A DNA stretch of 64,000 bases from Pomphorhynchus laevis (GCA_012934845.2 WNNJ02002338.1:1-64000), one strand, 5' to 3'. Numbered from the stretch's first letter, positions 19,552 through 30,428 are shown. Notes: a model not told the origin generated them from the sequence alone. Program-made: numbers and translations.

Positions 19552-19821
19552 TTATATGATTTGACCGGCTTTTAGTGAAATGTGATTACTTATTTGGGAG
19601 CTACGTGGTTTTAACCTCCAAGTTTGCCTCTCAGATATAGCAATGGTTTGATTATCATCATATTGTAGCTGCTGGTAACGCCATTCTGACACAAGTTTGC
19701 AGTATTCCCGACAAAGATATCTGTATTTATTCAAAGTCAATACGCTAAAGCGATCCTTCTTTCCTAAATCTATTAGAGTTGTTTTGAAGTTTAAAAATGT
19801 GAGTTTACTTATGATTGGCAA
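19552..19821 (-). pseudogene. Probable LINE endonuclease-RT linker fragment
   Basis: An 89-codon block, KLTFLNFKTTLIDLGKKDR ... YRYLCREYCKLVSEWR, resembles the basic helical region between endonuclease and RT of APE LINEs. It lies upstream, in the same sense, of the RT relic at 18787-19400, so it is probably the same dead element. No catalytic motif is present. Confidence 0.35.
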
Positions 19822-19829
19822 GTAGCGAT

Positions 19830-20010
19830 GATTTAATAGAACTTATTAAGCTCTGTATCAAGTGTCTAATCTTGGGAAATCTGAATATTCCCTTAAAAGA
19901 TTGGGACTGTTTTTCGTCTCCTAGTCGCATTGCATCGGACTCGGTTTTATTAAGTGTTCTACACAACTGTGATCTGCATCAGCATGCGAGTAATGCAACA
20001 TGATTCGCTA
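19830..20010 (+). pseudogene. LINE endonuclease relic
   Basis: The plus strand reads LGNLNIPLKDWDCFSS ... LLSVLHNCDLHQHASNAT, which follows the pattern GDFNLPxIDW ... L-x-Q-x-V-x-x-PT of APE endonucleases. It is only about 60 codons long and lies head to head with the preceding minus-strand fragment. Confidence 0.45.
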
Positions 20011-20204
20011 GCCAGTCGTCGGCCCAGCTAGACGTGTTATTTTCTTCGTTTAAGTCCGATATTACTCACATATATTATCTTTCAGGACAGAGAATAAGCA
20101 ATCAATGCGTACTGTACTTTTAATAGAACTTATATTCATATTGTATTTTTGATAGCATCTATGTACATTATCTCCATTGTCTTATTTGTTCTTAAAATTT
20201 AATT

Positions 20205-20492
20205 AAAAAAGGAAGAAGTTTGCATCCCAAGGTGATTACACTTTAAAATGTAAACTGTTTCACGTGATCACGTTTAAGAAACCAGGTAATTTCCAATAGC
20301 CAGGTCGCGTAGCGCGTGGAGTGAAGATGGTTGATCTTTATAGATCTTGTTCCAGCCTGCAACCGCCTTAAGCAGGGCAGCCCCCTGTTTAGATGCTTAT
20401 GGATGGCCCGTTGTAAGTTTAGTCTGAGTCAACTAAACAAGGTGAAGACACTGAAAAACCAATGTTAAAAATTACGACTTAACAAAAGTTAC
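20205..20492 (+). promoter_or_regulatory. Naiad E structured 5' leader
   Basis: This is the second copy of the GC-richer leader, matching 10969-10690 in element sense. It includes the 12-base palindrome ACGTGATCACGT, GATCT/AGATC, CCTGC/GCAGG and TTTAGT/ACTAAA. Hairpins are kept between the two copies although single bases differ. Confidence 0.65.
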
Positions 20493-20930
20493 ATGTACTC
20501 ACAAACATTGGAAGTATACGTAAATACTAAAGATTCTAATTTTATGTCTTTTAAATGTAATAGAAAAGATTGTAAAGCTTGCGATGTTATAAATAATAAT
20601 TGCTTTGTAAGTAATACGACAAACAAATGTTTTTCGTTCAATATTAATAATAATTGCACTGCAATACCACAAGTGTAGTGTATCTAATACAATATACATG
20701 TGGATTTCAATATATAGGAAAACATATCAAATGTTAAAAACTAGGTTTAGGCAACATATAATGTACAGCATAATAGTCAAACTATATTTCATAAACATGA
20801 TATTAATAGGACATGATATTAAAAACTGTAAATTATTTATTTTAGAACATCTTATTGAAGAAAACAAACAATATTAAACCAAAAACTTTTAGAACAATAA
20901 GATTTTTGGATTAAAACGCTTAATTCCATG
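20493..20930 (+). pseudogene. Naiad E GIY-YIG endonuclease (broken)
   Basis: It starts with MYSQTLEVYVNTKDSNFMSFKC after the leader. The cysteine-rich N-terminal region is kept (FKCNRKDCKACDV, NKCFSFNINNN), then the frame is lost around the GIY motif. The YIGK region and the downstream MLKTRFRQH block are visible in other frames. At least three frame changes separate it from the linker, so it cannot give an active nuclease. Confidence 0.75.
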
Positions 20931-21458
20931 TACCCATTAGGATTGAATGACGTGGTGCAAGGAATTGGCAGAAGTGGTATAATACATAATAAACAACTAT
21001 ATTATAATAATCCGGTTAAACGCAAGCCAAGAAGTCATGGCGATAAAAGGAATAAAAAATAAACTTAAAAATATGAAAAAAGATATGCATATAAATGAAC
21101 AATTAGAAATATTAAAACAACTTTTAAGAGATAATAAGCTGAAAGATCTTTATGTAAATATAAGAAGTTATTCTAAAGATATCATATGTTCAATAAATCA
21201 AAAATTAATTAACGACTATGATAGGCTAAGTTGTATAATAGACAGTTATTGTAATATAAAATACTATAATCGGACGATAAATGTTAATAAAAACAAAAAA
21301 TATACACTGACCATAAAATTCATTGATAAAGGTATAGATAACATAAATATAGGTGGACTTTTAAATAATTCTAAAGGTAAAGAAAGAATATGATCAGATT
21401 TAAGTAAATATATTCCCAAAATAAGGTATAAACTCCTACCACCATTAGGACGAATAAT

Positions 21459-21482
21459 TTGTAAAACAAATTGTAAAAATTC
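21459..21482. repeat. Short foldback at a Naiad tail-stub junction
   Basis: AATTTGT and ACAAATT flank the loop AAA (21456-21472), with outer ACGAAT/ATTCGT also complementary. It marks where copy E is broken by the stub. Confidence 0.7.
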
Positions 21483-21658
21483 GTCATAAAAATGAGGTTT
21501 ATTTTAAAATTAAATTGTTTCTGTTAACTTGATTTAAATTATAAAAAATCTTAAAACAATTATTTATTTTATTGCTTAATTATAAAATTTTGATTTAGCA
21601 TTATTATGTTTTGTTTATTTTATAATTATATTAAATACGTAGACTGAGTTAGCAGATT
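21483..21658 (+). mobile_element. Naiad tail stub inserted in Naiad E
   Basis: Only the last part of the 3'UTR is present (TCATAAAAATGAGGTTTATTT to GACTGAGTTAGCAGATTAG). The host Naiad resumes with AAATAAAGAATTAAAATC. Confidence 0.85.
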
Positions 21659-22988
21659 AGAAAATAAAGAATTAAAATCAATATGTAACGATAATATTAG
21701 AAACATAATGGAAACATAATGCAATTGTAAAAGTCTTAGTTTTGATAAAATAAATGAACATATATGCACTTATAACTAGAATTAATTAAAAATTGTACAT
21801 TAAGAAAGCTGCTATCAAAAAAGTATAAATATAGATTAAATAATAACAACGGCAAAAATAAAATTTACAATTCGTTATATAATAACTTAAATGATTACTT
21901 TAATAAGCTGATTTATAGTGAAAGCTCGAATATATCTAAGATAAACATTTGGAAAGATTATATATTTTATAAAATTAAAAATAAAATGAAAATAACAAAC
22001 AATTATAAAAGGAAAGATAAAATTAATAAAGAAATGTATACAGAATTTACTAAATTAAAGGATAACTATATAATAACAACTATTGATAAAGCTAATAATA
22101 AATTTGTCTTCATATGCAAAAGGCTTTATCATGATATACTAATGAAAGATGTAAATTCTAATGATTTAAATGTAAATCTAACATATGAACGTAGTGAGTT
22201 GAGTTTTGAAACAATTATTACAAGTCACTGTTCTATAATGAATAAAAAGGGTATAAAGGTTGTATCAGATAATAAAACTATACCTATATTATATTAGAAT
22301 CCAAAATTACATAAAAATCCAATAAAACCTAGGTTCATATGTAGTGCGTTTAAATGTACATTAAAACCACTTTCTGTCTATATGATTAAAATACTTAAGT
22401 AATTAAAGCACACTTTAAAAAATATTGTAAGGTAATCGAAATTAATACTGGTATAAAACACTATTTCAGTATAAATTCTACAAAAGAATTTTTGGAACAG
22501 ACAAAGGAATAAATTTTCAATATATAAATACATACGATTTCAGTACGCTTTATACAAATCTAGATTAAGTAGATATTAAAGATGCGTTAGTAAAATTAAT
22601 TAATCTTATATTCAAAAAAAGATATACATATATATGTTATAATAATAACTATAACGCCTATCTAACAAAAATTAAGCCATCAAGTAAATATAAATATATG
22701 AATAAAATTGAATTAATAGAATCCTTAAATATTTTAATAAATCAAAATTATTTAAAAGTAGGGACATCAATATTTTGACAAGTAAAACGTGTTTTAATGG
22801 GAGGTAATATTAGCTCAATTATAGCTGACTTGTTTTTAAGCTTTATAGAATATAAAATTGTTCAAAATTGTGTAAAAACTAAATCTAAACAATATAAATA
22901 TATGAAATATATGTTTGATATATTGATGATATATGTGTGTTTAATTAAAATAATTTACAATAAAAAAGATATGTACCCATTTGGATTA

Positions 22989-23027
22989 AATCCTAATGTG
23001 TACATTATTCATGTACACATTAGGATT
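22989..23027. repeat. Foldback palindrome at the Naiad E/F junction (17-bp arms)
   Basis: AATCCTAATGTGTACAT (22989-23005) and its exact reverse complement (23011-23027) flank the loop TATTC. The right arm is native Naiad sequence of copy F (codons near YPLGLND). Confidence 0.95.
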
Positions 23028-23725
23028 GAATGACGTGGTACAAGGAATTGGCAGAAGTAGTATAATACATAATAAATAACTATATTATAATAATCCGGTT
23101 AAACGCAAACCAAGAAGTCATGGTGATAAAAGGAATAAGAAAAATAGTGTTAAAAATATTAAAAAAGATACGTATATAAATGAACAATTGGAAATATTAA
23201 AACAACTTTTAAGAGATAATAAGCGGAAAGATCTTTATGTAAATATAAGAAGTTTTTCTAAAGATATCATATGTTTAATAAACCAAAAATTAATTAACGA
23301 CTATGATAGTCTAAGTTGTATAATATTCAGTTATTGTAATACAAAATACTATAATCGTACAATACATGTTAATAACAACAATAGAAAATATACATTAACC
23401 ATACACTTCATTAATAAATGTATAGATAACAAAATATATCCGGACTTTTAAATAATTCTAAAAGTAAAGAAATAATAAGGTCATATTTAAGTAAATATAT
23501 TCCTAAAATAAGGTATAAACTCCTACCACCATTAGGACGAAAAATTTGTAATTATAATAAAGAATTAAAATCAATATGTAACGATAATATTAGAAACATA
23601 ATGGAAACATAATGCAATTGTAAAAGTCTTAGTTTTGATAAAATAAATGAACATATATGCACTCATAACTAGAATTAATTAAAAATTGTGAATTAAGAAA
23701 GCTGCTATCAAAAGGGTATAAATAT
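23006..23725 (+). mobile_element. Naiad copy F, 5'-truncated; continues at 30441
   Basis: The copy begins at the codons for the PLGLNDVVQ region and reads through the basic and helical linker (open block 23188-23451) and the CxC region to LLSKGYKY. There it is interrupted by two RLE LINEs. The same reading resumes at 30441 with KGYKYRLNNNDKNK. The interruption occurs at AAAGGGTATAAATAT, which is present three times: 23711-23725, 27333-27347 and 30442-30456. Confidence 0.85.
23711..23725. repeat. Target-site duplication AAAGGGTATAAATAT, copy 1 of 3
   Basis: This 15-base Naiad sequence stands at the 3' side of RLE LINE 1 and is repeated between the two LINEs (27333-27347) and after LINE 2 (30442-30456). 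Confidence 0.9.
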
Positions 23726-23857
23726 CTTTTTAATAACAATATTTATTCCGAATTTACAGAAAATAAGGTTCCCACAAATGGGCCACTACTGTCTTAATTC
23801 GTAAATGTACAAAAGTTATGAAACATTCCAACGTAGAAAGAAAAAATAATAATGCAT

Positions 23858-24130
23858 TCATCCAATTGAAGCTATTCCAGTCACCGCGTTCCCCATGGGC
23901 TTAGTAAATTCACCGATTCGTGATCGTGGAGCCCGCATGCAGCAGGAAATAGAACGCGCGAGAGTTATGCTGAATCGTGTTCGTATAAGCGAAATCATAT
24001 CGCTATAGCTTCGTTGCAGTTTGGAGGACATCCTTGCAGCGATTGTCTGCATCAACCGTTTCGCTGTCGGACCAAAGCGTCTAGTAGCTGCCAAAACAAA
24101 CGGTATAAAAGACGAGTGTTCAATTTCACT
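23858..24130 (-). CDS. LINE 1 C-terminal helical tail
   Basis: The block reads FIPFVLAATRRFGPTAKRL ... followed by SDMISLIRTRFSITLARSI. It is the helical region that follows the RLE nuclease in this family; the counterpart in LINE 2 is FHPLIFSTVGGIGKIADSI. It lies in a different frame from the preceding block, so one frame change is present near 24190. Confidence 0.6.
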   Translation of the reverse strand, partial: SEIEHSSFIPFVLAATRRFGPTAKRLMQTIAARMSSKLQRSYSDMISLIRTRFSITLARSISCCMRAPRSRIGEFTKPMGNAVTGIASIG

Positions 24131-24195
24131 AATCCGCTCCTGATACTTTGCTCTTTTCCGATTCTCGTTGTATTCGAAACTTGCGTCGACAGTCC

Positions 24196-25122
24196 TTAAG
24201 TGATAAGATAAGCCAAGTTGTTGAAGACGCAGACATCTATGAATGTCCGCTCCAACCTACCACCGAATAAACCGCCGCATACAATATCAGGATGGGCATC
24301 TTCTCCCCGGGATGTGGTCGAGCACTGAAATACAAAGTCATTTGTAACGGGCTGGAGTGCGGGTTCAATCCCGACGCCGTTGCATATTTCAGATAAGGCG
24401 GAGGCCAAAACATCCCTTACCTCATTGTGACGAATAATTGGGAGAGCCACTCTTTTGCACGACAATGCATGGGTTAGATAGATATCATCTCCACATTGGC
24501 ACTTTTTCGGGAGAATAGATAAGGACCAGTTATACCTTGCAGCAACCGCATCCTGAAATTCGAATTTTGTCATGTTAAATCCCGAAGCTTTAAGAGGACT
24601 CGTTTGAAGCCAACTTGAAGCCCCTTTGACCGATGCATACTGTAGAAGCTTGACTGTTTGAATTGAAGCACGTTCACGCAAACCAACCAATAGTGAAGCA
24701 GAACGTAATCTGTTGTCGCTAGCAATATCTTTCAGAGCTTGGGTTTGTAGCCTATCTACTTCGAGAATATTATCCGACTGGTCAAAAGCTCTGCACAACC
24801 GTTTTGACGCGTTCAGCACGTATGGAGCGTCTACGCAAGGATCTCGAAATCCCATACCTCCGAAACTCAAAGGGAGACTACAAATCAACTGCTCAGTTTC
24901 GTCCAGTGTGTGCCCAAATACATCGAAAGCGAACTGCCCAAATATTAGCTGTCTAATTTCAGAGAACCAACCTGGATCACATTGGGTTGTCCTGCATAAA
25001 TGTAACCACTTTGATTGACAGGCTTTGACAAAGGCGACATATGCTGACTGGGCATCATGCTTTGCCGCGTTGGCAAGTTTCCTGATCAAACAAGACCATT
25101 TGGATATGAGCTCACCACTCAT
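24196..25122 (-). CDS. LINE 1 RT thumb, CCHC knuckle and RLE nuclease
   Basis: 308 codons are open. The zinc knuckle is KKCQCGDDIYLTHALSCKR followed by IIRHNEVRDVL. The restriction-like endonuclease core follows, with ARPD-type residues read as DAHPDIVCGGLFG and the second acidic strand RTFIDVCVFNNLA, matching PD-(D/E)xK nucleases of RLE LINEs that nick the target. GASSWLQTSPL and FQDAVAARYNW precede it, as in LINES 2 and 3. The protein runs in the same sense as the RT block at 25112-25504 but after a frame change. Confidence 0.8.
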   Translation of the reverse strand: MSGELISKWSCLIRKLANAAKHDAQSAYVAFVKACQSKWLHLCRTTQCDPGWFSEIRQLIFGQFAFDVFGHTLDETEQLICSLPLSFGGMGFRDPCVDAPYVLNASKRLCRAFDQSDNILEVDRLQTQALKDIASDNRLRSASLLVGLRERASIQTVKLLQYASVKGASSWLQTSPLKASGFNMTKFEFQDAVAARYNWSLSILPKKCQCGDDIYLTHALSCKRVALPIIRHNEVRDVLASALSEICNGVGIEPALQPVTNDFVFQCSTTSRGEDAHPDIVCGGLFGGRLERTFIDVCVFNNLAYLIT

Positions 25123-25961
25123 ATTCTTGGCAAATTCGGCGTCTCCAACAGGTTATCCTAGCAGTTGTGATCCTACCCATTGTCTCAATACGGACGTTGT
25201 ATTTTTCAAATCGTTTTTCGGTTTCTTCTAGCTGTTCAGAATGAATCATCACAATTGATTTATTGGCGTTAACAAAGTAGCCATGCTGATGACCAAATGA
25301 TTCGAGTAGGTCCCAAACTCGAGCAACGTCCTCTAACGACCCCATAAAATTTGCGTCGTCCGCATACCAATACTGACTTACGTGCGGAACCGACTCGCGA
25401 ATTCGATGAATAATTGCCAGCGAGGACACTGCAAAAGCAGCCATAGCTAGAGAATCCCCTTGTGTAAATCCTTCTTGGGATCGCAAAGAACGGCCACAAC
25501 ACACTAACTATGACGGCTCTGAATACGTATTATGCAGAATACACTCAAGAGCAGGACAAATAAAAGGAACGTTAGCTAGTACAACCTTCCGATTTGCCGT
25601 ATTGAATGCGTTCTTTGCATCCACGGAAAGTAACACATACTGATCATTGACCGTGATAGTCTCGGAAACTGTGTATGATGTACTCCATTCCACCGCGCTG
25701 TCCACTACACATTTGAACATGCCCAGACACTGCCTGAAGATCCTTTCCTATTAAGCTCATAATTACCTTTCCCACTATACGGCGAACTATCTCTCCTATG
25801 CCAATAGGGCGCACGCCTGGGTTCTTATCAAGAGCCACAAGACGACTTACTGTAAAAGCATCCAGAATAGATGGGTCAACACGTTCACTTGCTATCCGAA
25901 TTGCAAAAGAAGCAATGGCGTCTGCTAGTTTTCGTGAATGAGGACCAAATGAACTGATCAT
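25112..25961 (-). pseudogene. LINE 1 RT palm (three frames)
   Basis: Three overlapping blocks carry the RT motifs: NPGVRPIGIGEIVRRIVGK (25961-25644), LLSVDAKNAFNTANRKVV (motif A, 25720-25508), then SQEGFTQGDSLAMAAFA (motif B) and YWYADDANFMG (motif C, 25504-25112). The order and spacing match LINE 2, which is open across the same region. At least two frame changes make this copy inactive. Confidence 0.8.
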
Positions 25962-26980
25962 TCGTCTGAAGCAACAGCATCCACTCCAGATGGACCGGCG
26001 CAGCCGTGAGTCCTCATTGCTGCTTTGAGTATGATCTGCCCATCGATTGCAGAGAACACAACAGCGTGATGAGGCATGCAGCCTGGTAGAGGAACATTCA
26101 GGATTGAGTCTTTATGGATAGGCTTTCCTGGCGGGTGTAAGTCCAATAAGATATCGTATATAGTTACTCCGTCAATCTCATCGTCAGGTTTGAGTAGAGG
26201 CAGAGACGCATATTGAGAATCTAACGTCCGAATAGCGGCATGTGTTTTTCCAGACTGCATCAGCCTAGAGAACACTCCACTCTCATTTTGATTTGTAATA
26301 CGAACACTCTTCGTCAAGCCTTGAGCTACTCTATGTTGCAGAGCAAAAGCCTCTTCAAATAAATCATGGATTTGTTTATCTGCCCACATTTGAGTACGCC
26401 TCTCTAGGGTTTTCCGAATAACTGCGGCTTTTCGGGATGGGATTCGCTGCAGTATGAGCTGACAAATAACTGTAACTTCTTTGAGCGCGATACCTTCATT
26501 TGCAGTACCCTCACCAACATCCAAGTACCTCGAAGCCAATAAGTCTATGAACCGATTGCTAGCTTGGCAAATGGGTAAAGATAGTAGATTCGGTTTCCAA
26601 AGAATGACTTTGTTGTACATAAAATTAATAGAATCTTCATAGCTACATGGCATCCTTTCAGCGGACGGGCGATCATTGAGTAAATCGCGACTGGCAGCGG
26701 TCGGTCGGGGGTTTGAAAACACATGGTTAATTGTACGGACATCCTCCTGGATGGGCGCTATGGAATTAGCCGGCTCGTTAACTGTGGTTACGTGGCTACT
26801 GGTTGAGCAGCTAGTGGAATGGTCAACTATTATCGGTGAATTTCCTCGGTTGGTGCAGTTCGTAGCAGCACAGTCCGTGCAATATGTGCTTGCCTTTTCG
26901 CATTTGCATCCCTTGCAGACTGCGTTCTGCCCGTTGCATCCACAGCATCTGGGTGAATTTCGAGGTTTGCCTTTTGTCAT
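25958..26980 (-). CDS. LINE 1 N-terminal region with cysteine-rich CXC-like domain
   Basis: The ATG at 26980 starts MTKGKPRNSPRCCGCNG. Residues 11-45 hold a dense cysteine cluster (CCGC, CKGCKC, CTDCAATNC) resembling a CXC/tesmin-type zinc-binding domain, probably for DNA or RNA binding. An unstructured Ser/Thr stretch follows, then the conserved pre-RT region (ICQLILQRIPSRKAAVIRK, MQSGKTHAAIRTLDSQ, LHPPGKPI, GCAGPSGVDAV). LINE 3 starts the same way (MTKGKPSNIAPCCTC at 63347), which supports this start. Confidence 0.8.
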   Translation of the reverse strand: MTKGKPRNSPRCCGCNGQNAVCKGCKCEKASTYCTDCAATNCTNRGNSPIIVDHSTSCSTSSHVTTVNEPANSIAPIQEDVRTINHVFSNPRPTAASRDLLNDRPSAERMPCSYEDSINFMYNKVILWKPNLLSLPICQASNRFIDLLASRYLDVGEGTANEGIALKEVTVICQLILQRIPSRKAAVIRKTLERRTQMWADKQIHDLFEEAFALQHRVAQGLTKSVRITNQNESGVFSRLMQSGKTHAAIRTLDSQYASLPLLKPDDEIDGVTIYDILLDLHPPGKPIHKDSILNVPLPGCMPHHAVVFSAIDGQIILKAAMRTHGCAGPSGVDAVASDE

Positions 26981-27332
26981 TTCGAGGTCAACTTAAATTG
27001 CGCACCCCGGGAAGTGCCCTGGGCGTACGGCTTCGTTGACTGTTAGATGCCCGAATGTAAAAAATTGTAGGTTTACTTGTAGAACGTGACAAATCGTTGT
27101 AGATTTAATACTGTAATTGTCCGAATAGCTGATGTACGTTATTTATTGTAAGATGTTGTAATTGTATGTTATTTTATTGTAAGTAGTTGTTAGTTGGCAG
27201 TATATTTACTTTAGATCAACTTCAATTGTGTGATATACTTTCGCCAAACGAATTCACAATTGTAAGTAGTTGTTAGTTAGCAGTGTGTATATTAATTGTA
27301 ATTTGCTAGAGCACTTATAAATTTTTTTCAAC
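26981..27332 (-). promoter_or_regulatory. LINE 1 5'UTR
   Basis: About 350 bases upstream of the ATG at 26980. The phrase TGTAAGTAGTTGTTAGTTNGCAGTNTNTA occurs twice (about 27178 and 27261; N marks varying bases, written in consensus). The outer end (27297-27332) resembles the outer end of the 5'UTR of the APE LINE at 35841-35883. Confidence 0.6.
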
Positions 27333-27347
27333 AAAGGGTATAAATAT
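27333..27347. repeat. Target-site duplication AAAGGGTATAAATAT, copy 2 of 3
   Basis: It separates RLE LINE 1 from RLE LINE 2 and equals the Naiad sequence at 23711 and 30442. Confidence 0.9.
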
Positions 27348-30300
27348 TTTTTTTTAATAATATAAATTATTCAAAAATAAGACAGCTTAAAGGTTACCCT
27401 CTAATGGGTCCAAAGTGGCAATTCAAAAACTGAATGTTTAGTTCAAAGGGAGTTGATCGTACAAATCGACTTAGAGTGGTGCGTCCTTATCGTGAATTAG
27501 AGTTCCTGGTTCTTGATACCTGTTTCGCATAGCCATCGATGTGGATTTTATAATAAGGAGTGAAATCCTGGCTCTTTCTTGACGGATCAAATCGGGATAT
27601 GAAAGGTTGTTGTTGCTCGCTTTAAGTGAAGATATGCGCTTAAGTATCGAGTCCGCTATCTTTCCAATACCACCAACAGTTGAGAAAATCAATGGGTGAA
27701 ACGAAGCATTTTCTATTTTCGCAATCCGCTCTGTATATTTTGCCTGCTTCCGATTTTCATGGTACTTGAAGGGATCTTTCATTGTATCCAAGGAATAAGA
27801 CGGCGCTAGGTTGTTGAAAACGCATACGTCCATAAAGGACCGCTCCGTCAGATTCCCGAAGAGGCCAGTACATCTTATGTCTGATCTTGCCTCTCTGTCC
27901 CGTGATGTGGCTTGAGATTCAAAAATGACTGTGTCTGGAACCGGGAGCAATACTGGTTCTGTACATACGAGTCGACAGGTTTCCTTGAGTGATCTAGCAA
28001 TCTCGTTAGCGACACTGTTGTGACGAATGAAGTTGAAACAGCCTGTCTTGCATGAAAGTGCGTGTATTGTTGTTAGAGACACTCCACACGCACACTCACC
28101 CAAATAGCGGTTCGGTTTCCACTCGTATCTTATTGAAATCGCGTCGTGGAATTCTGAGGAGGATATGAACAAACCCTCAACAAACCCTGCTGTTAACCAC
28201 GAGTAGGCACCTTTCATACTGGCGTTCCATAAAATTGTCTTTAAATCATTTTTAGAGTTACTAGTAATCTCCGTCACTATTCTGTTAAACTTTATTATGT
28301 TCATTTCTCTTATCTGCTTGACTACATTATGCTGAGACGTTTCTAGGGGAACTTCTGAGTGGTCTCTATCTACACTAGCCCTATACATCATGCGTGATTT
28401 CTCGTATTCATTATAGCATTCTTGAGTATAGTCGACTATACCAAGTCCTCCATATCTGCATGGTAAAGCTACTATTCTACTTGACTCATCGTCGAGGCTG
28501 TTGATTCCCAGCATTCCCGGCAAAAGATTATGAAGTATCGCATTCTTTAAAGGTATTAGAAGACAATCTGCTACTTCACATGTTCTAAGAATGTATGAAA
28601 ATTTGTGTAGCAAAGCTTTGATTAGCAAAGTGTATCCGGCGAAGGCGTCTCTATCGGCAATCTGTTTTAGCTTTTCTATTTGACCTGACCAATTCGTTAC
28701 TTTGTTGATTATCTCGGTTTCAACATATTGTTCGAGCCCAATCATGCTCCCAAGGTATTTGATTCCATCGCATCGAATATCTACACCATCATCCGCGAGT
28801 TCATCCAGACAATCAATATTACAGGTTTTGCCTGTCAATACAGTACATTTTGATGAATTTGTTATGAATCCAAACGCGGGTCCTATTCGGTTAAGCTCTT
28901 TCCATACCTTATTTATATCGCTTGGTTTGCCCACGCACGCTCCATCATCGGCGTACCAACAGTGTTTAGCGTTTGGAGCTACTTGTTTTAGTTTTCCAAT
29001 TAGTGGCATCGAGGCTGCAGCGAATGCTGCCATGGCGAGAGGGTCTCCTTGTATGAAACCTTCTGTTGATTTTAATATTGAGTTATCCACCACCAGCATC
29101 GAAGGTTGAATGTAGGTATTGTGCAATATCGTCGACATTGCGGGACAGATGAATTTCATATTTTCCAGTGCCATTTTTCGGTTGCAGTTATTAAAGGCAT
29201 TGGTTGCATCTATTAGTAAGATGCATTCATCAGACGATTGACTAAACGCATCTCGAATCGTGTGAATAGCAATCTCTGTTCCACATCTTTGGCCTGCACA
29301 AAGTTGCGTAAAACCACATACACTCCTAACATCTTTTCCAATAAATGACAACACGGTACGTCCCGCAATCCGTCTCAATACTTCTCCTACTCCAATGGGT
29401 CTAATCCCATTATGCTTTTCCAGCGGTATAAGGCGACTGACTGTGAACGCTTGTAACGCTACTGGATTTAACTTTTCGCTTGAAATCTTTATTACAAATC
29501 CGCATATCGCTGCGGCAAGACGTTTTGAGGCTAATCCATGTATTGTTAGAAATTTACGCCACTCATCTGCACATACTCCCGAAGGCCCGGCAGATCCCTT
29601 GGTACTTTTGGACGCTTTAATTATATCATCAGGTGTGATATCGAAAAACCTTGTGTCGTGATGATCCACACAACCAGCCATTTTTTCTTTCAGAAGGTAT
29701 TCTTCGTTCACCGTAGAGGCTCTTGGGTGGAGTTCTTCTAATTTTTCGAGTACCGTTTTGCCTTGAATTATTGTTCCAGCAGCCAAAACTCCTGAGTGTT
29801 GTCCTTTGTCTAGCAACCTTGATGCCTTTCCGTATTTTCCAGATTTAATCAATTTAACTGTTTTCTCGATCACGAAAGATTCTGGTAGCTTTTTATTTTC
29901 AATGTTATCCTTTCTCATTTTCTGTAGGTAGGATGCTTCGGACATAAGTTCGTTAAGTTTCAAATCTTTGAGTAATGTTAATCTTCTTTCTAGGGTTTTT
30001 CGTAGTAAGTTAACCTTCCGCGTTGGCGGCCTCTGCAATAGCAGTTGACATAGCATAGTAGATCGAACTAGAGGATCGTATGCGCATACATTTGACTGAT
30101 TGAAATATTCGAAACATTCACTCAAAAGATCAATAAATTTCTGACTGGCGCCACATTTGGGAAGCGCAAAATGATTTGGGATCCATTTTATTACCTCCGT
30201 AAAACCAGTGCTCCAAAATAGATTCTGATTGGTAGCATAATTGATTGGTGACAAGGCACACGCGCTCGAGACTTCGGCGATAGAATCGACGTTTGTTGCA

Positions 30301-30428
30301 TTATGCATTTCTAGCACTTTATCGGTAGTATTTGCTCTAGGTTGATGAACAGGGTCATTGTATACAGTTTTCGTCTTTCTAGTACAGTTCGGAGCTCTGC
30401 AGTTTATGCAGTTCGAGCCTGCTTTTGC
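27348..30428 (-). mobile_element. RLE-type LINE 2 (5'-truncated, protein open)
   Basis: In element sense it starts inside the cysteine-rich domain (about 30428), runs uninterrupted to the stop at 27471 and ends in about 120 bases of 3'UTR with an AATAATTTATATTATT plus A-rich tail. The 5' junction is a 12-bp foldback. Its 3' end is duplicated almost exactly at 57780-58164, indicating recent activity. It belongs to the same broad group as LINES 1 and 3 but is clearly a different family by protein. Confidence 0.85.

Larger units (their letters stand above)
20205..22965 (+). mobile_element. Naiad copy E (nearly full-length, decayed)
   Basis: The leader starts at about 20205. The endonuclease follows from 20493 (FKCNRKDCKACDV; then VDFNIYR-type remnants of the YIG region in other frames), then the linker (21037-21393) and RT (21986-22960; NPKLHKNP near 22300, motif-B remnant MGGNISSIIADLF at 22797). 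Multiple stops and frame changes are present. A Naiad tail stub interrupts it at 21483-21658. The 3' end is lost just after motif C, where copy F begins through a foldback. Confidence 0.85.
23726..27332 (-). mobile_element. RLE-type LINE 1 (full length, a few breaks)
   Basis: In element sense: 5'UTR 27332-26981, one protein spread over about six open blocks from 26980 to 23858, and a short 3' end with the hairpin GGTTCCCACAAATGGGCC (plus-strand reading, about 23766) and a short A-rich tail. The parts are a cysteine-rich N-terminus, RT, CCHC-type knuckle and restriction-like endonuclease. RLE LINEs (the R2/NeSL/CRE group) often insert at fixed sites. This one sits in a Naiad at the same position as the unrelated-looking copy next to it. 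Confidence 0.85.

Noticed and set aside
28702-29661. Plus-strand frames inside RLE LINE 2
   Set aside because: They are antisense to the RT palm and have no domain or start context of their own.
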